5,455 nucleotides of DNA, from assembly GCA_903952805.1 (NCBI GenBank), contig CAJBHN010000980.1:1-5455 (forward strand), in the 5' to 3' direction. How positions within the stretch are numbered: the first letter of the stretch is position 1; every line of letters begins with the position of its first letter. Made by a program: the position numbers and the translations under genes. The stretch comes from an uncultured Myxococcales bacterium (GTDB taxonomy: Bacteria > Myxococcota > UBA727 > VGSZ01). Below are positions 3,340-5,455 of the stretch, piece by piece. Below the pieces are notes generated by a model. The model did no database searches, was not told the origin of the DNA, and was given only the letters and a program-made list of their open reading frames with translations.

Positions 3340-5455
3340 ATGTGGGCCGAGTGGCGCTACGGTCCGCCCATGCACGCATTGTGGTTCATGCTGGCGGCCC
3401 TGGCGGTCCTCGCCATCGCTTATCGCTTCTACGCCGGCTTCATCGCCGCCAAGGTGCTGTGCCTCGACGACAGCCGGCGCACGCCGGCCCACGAACACAA
3501 CGACGGCCAGAACTACCACCCGACCAACAAATGGGTGCTCTTTGGCCACCACTTCGCGGCCATCACCGGCGCTGGCCCCCTCGTGGGTCCCGTCCTCGCC
3601 GCCCAGTTTGGCTTTCTGCCCGGCTACCTGTGGATCCTCTTTGGCGTCTGCCTCGGCGGCGCCGTCCACGACTTCGTCATCCTGGTGTCGTCGGTGCGGC
3701 GGGGGGGCAAGAGCCTGGCGGAAATCGCCCGGGAAGAACTCGGGCCCATCCCCGGCTTGATCGCGGCCTTCGCCATCTTGTTCATCGTCGTCATCGCCCT
3801 CGCCGGCCTCGGCCGCGTCGTCGTCGGCGCCCTCGCCGAAAGCGCCTGGGGCGTGTTCGCCATCGGGGTCTCCATTCCGCTGGCGTTGCTGATGGGGCTG
3901 TGGATCTACCGCGTGCGGGGCGGCTCCCTGCGCGGCATCCGCGAGGCCACCGTCGTCGGCGTCGTCGTGCTGTTGGTGGCGGTGGTGTTTGGCAAGCAGG
4001 TGCAGGACTCGCCGCTGGGCGCGATGCTGCGCCTCGACGAGACCACCATCACCCTGGCCATCGCCGCCTACGGCTTTTGCGCGTCGGTGTTGCCGGTGTG
4101 GATGCTGCTGTGTCCCCGGGATTACCTGTCGAGCTACCTGAAAATCGGCACCATCCTGCTGTTGGTGCTGGGCGTGTGCATCGTGAACCCGGCCATCGAG
4201 ATGCCGATGTTCACCGAGGTGACAGCCACTGCCATCCACGTCGGCGACGCGTCGTTTCTGCCCGTGGTGCGGGGCTCGCTGTTTCCTTTCGTGTTCATCA
4301 CGATTGCCTGCGGCGCCATCTCGGGCTTCCACAGCCTGGTGGCCTCGGGGACGACGCCCAAGATGGTCTCTCGCGAGTCCGACATGCTCGCCATCGGCTA
4401 CGGCGCGATGTTGATGGAGGGCCTGGTGGGCATCACGGCGCTGCTGGCGGCGGTGGCGCTGCCGCCGGCGGACTACTTCGCCATCAATACCGACCCCATG
4501 GTCGCCGTCGTCGCTCCTGACGGTGCCGCCGACGGCGCCGGCGGCTTCGTCGCCGATGCCACAGCCCTCGCCGCCCTCGACACGGTCCTCACCGACGACG
4601 ATCGCAGCAAGCTCAAGCTGCCGCCGGGCACGTCGCTGACGACGTTGCAGGGGCAGCAGCTCAAGCTGTCGACGGTGCTGCGCTTGAGCAATCAAACCCT
4701 GGCCGCCGCCGGCTTCCACGTCGACGCCCACGAGGCCCACGCCACCGAACTCTCCCACGCCGACTTCGCCCGCCTCGGCGTCCGCGTCGACGACCTCCCC
4801 CGGCTCAGCGAGGCCACCGACGAAGTGGTCGCCGCCCGCACCGGCGGGGCCGTCAGCCTGGCGGTCGGTATGGCGCGGGTATTCGCCAACCTCCCGGGAA
4901 TGCAGGGACTTTTGTCCTACTGGTACCACTTCGCCATCATGTTTGAGGCCTTGTTCATCCTGACCACCATCGACACCGGCACCCGGGTGGGTCGCTTCAT
5001 CCTGCAGGAAATCTTGGCCCGCTCGAAACGGCGATCGCTGCAGGCCCTGGGCGATCCTGCCTGGCTGCCGGCGGCGGCGCTGTCGACGGCCGTCGTCGTC
5101 GCCGCCTGGAGCTGGCTGATTTCGTCGGGCTCCATCGCCACCATCTGGCCCATGTTCGGCATCGCCAACCAGCTGCTGGCCGCCGTCGCCCTCGTCGTGG
5201 GCACCACGATTTTGCTCAAGGAAGCCACCAGGCGGCGCTACGCCCTCATCACCGGCTTGCCCCTGCTCTTTGTCGGCACGACCACCCTGGTGGCCGGCGT
5301 CCGGGCTTTGATCGAGATCTACGTGCCGATGGCCGGCCAACCCGCCACCGCCACCATCGGTCGGGTCTGCAGCGTCGTGACGGTGGTGCTGGTGTGCAGC
5401 GTGTTGGCCATCCTTGGGGCGGCGGGACGCCGCTGGGCCGTGCTGCTGCGGGCCC
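3340..5455 (+). CDS. cstA: CstA-family carbon starvation transporter (3' end outside window)
   Basis: The frame is open from ATG 3340 to the window edge, 705 codons, near the family's usual 690-720, so little is missing. A second start, ATG 3370 (MHALWFMLAALAV), fits the usual CstA beginning; the 10 extra residues MWAEWRYGPP from 3340 are favoured only by the RBS. Family motifs in order, numbered from 3340, are YHPTNKWVLFGHHFA then ITGAGPLVGPVLAAQFG (about 59-91), HDFVILVSSVRRGGKSLAEIA, LPVWMLLCPRDYLSSYLK, ISGFHSLVASGTTPKMV (near 330-346), YGAMLMEGLVG, RTGGAVSLAVGMA (about 500), YHFAIMFEALFILTTIDTGTR and IWPMFGIANQLLAA. Many hydrophobic segments place it in the inner membrane. Known members import pyruvate (E. 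coli CstA, BtsT) and are linked to peptide use during carbon starvation. Residues about 385-499 form a hydrophilic insertion longer than I expect. A large opposite-strand open frame over this gene is a composition artefact. Confidence 0.95.
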   Translation, partial: MWAEWRYGPPMHALWFMLAALAVLAIAYRFYAGFIAAKVLCLDDSRRTPAHEHNDGQNYHPTNKWVLFGHHFAAITGAGPLVGPVLAAQFGFLPGYLWILFGVCLGGAVHDFVILVSSVRRGGKSLAEIAREELGPIPGLIAAFAILFIVVIALAGLGRVVVGALAESAWGVFAIGVSIPLALLMGLWIYRVRGGSLRGIREATVVGVVVLLVAVVFGKQVQDSPLGAMLRLDETTITLAIAAYGFCASVLPVWMLLCPRDYLSSYLKIGTILLLVLGVCIVNPAIEMPMFTEVTATAIHVGDASFLPVVRGSLFPFVFITIACGAISGFHSLVASGTTPKMVSRESDMLAIGYGAMLMEGLVGITALLAAVALPPADYFAINTDPMVAVVAPDGAADGAGGFVADATALAALDTVLTDDDRSKLKLPPGTSLTTLQGQQLKLSTVLRLSNQTLAAAGFHVDAHEAHATELSHADFARLGVRVDDLPRLSEATDEVVAARTGGAVSLAVGMARVFANLPGMQGLLSYWYHFAIMFEALFILTTIDTGTRVGRFILQEILARSKRRSLQALGDPAWLPAAALSTAVVVAAWSWLISSGSIATIWPMFGIANQLLAAVALVVGTTILLKEATRRRYALITGLPLLFVGTTTLVAGVRALIEIYVPMAGQPATATIGRVCSVVTVVLVCSVLAILGAAGRRWAVLLRA

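Noticed and set aside
3327..4520. A 397-residue open frame on the + strand over cstA
   Set aside because: It is Arg/His/Gly/Pro-rich, in a different phase from the clearly conserved CstA product, and is explained by GC bias.
3130..5340. A 736-residue open frame on the - strand
   Set aside because: It lies opposite cstA, whose + strand product carries the full set of CstA motifs. The - strand product is a Gly/Asp/His/Gln/Arg-rich string typical of the complement of GTC/GCC codons and has no domain.

Overview
The window comes from a GC-rich bacterial chromosome. Codons mostly end in C or G, GTC/GCC/CTC are heavily used, and long spurious open frames appear on the opposite strand. The gene families are widespread. 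High GC, GTG/ATG starts with clear Shine-Dalgarno sites, and an exported protein with a weak lipobox would suit a Myxococcota-like, other deltaproteobacterial or Planctomycetota-like genome, but this assignment is weak. I see no mobile element, CRISPR array, tRNA or rRNA.

Layout, all on the + strand. (1) Positions 3-173 are the C-terminal end of a protein that looks like a ThuA-type (trehalose-utilisation-like) domain. (2) A 233-base intergenic region is locally AT-richer. It holds a perfect 8-bp stem-loop, a repeated TCCAAA/TTTGGA motif and a candidate -10 box. (3) Two tandem paralogous SPFH/Band 7 membrane proteins follow (407-1342 and 1472-2542), both of the stomatin/paraslipin (QmcA/YbbK-like) type. 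(4) A small secreted or lipoprotein-like gene (2539-3147) overlaps the second SPFH stop codon in a GTGA junction. (5) A 192-base leader contains overlapping, mutually exclusive inverted repeats that end at a ribosome binding site. (6) A CstA-family carbon-starvation/pyruvate or peptide transporter (3340 or 3370 to beyond the window end) is cut off by the window.

Genes 3-4 look like one transcription unit: same strand, a 129-base gap with a good RBS, then a 4-base overlap. The likely theme is an inner-membrane SPFH assembly with a co-translated envelope protein. By analogy with HflK/HflC, two co-encoded SPFH paralogues could form a mixed cage; this is inference. cstA is probably a separate unit, because it has its own long structured leader. 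The points most worth a second look are the tandem SPFH pair with its exported partner, the switch-like leader of cstA, and the long hydrophilic insertion within the CstA protein.
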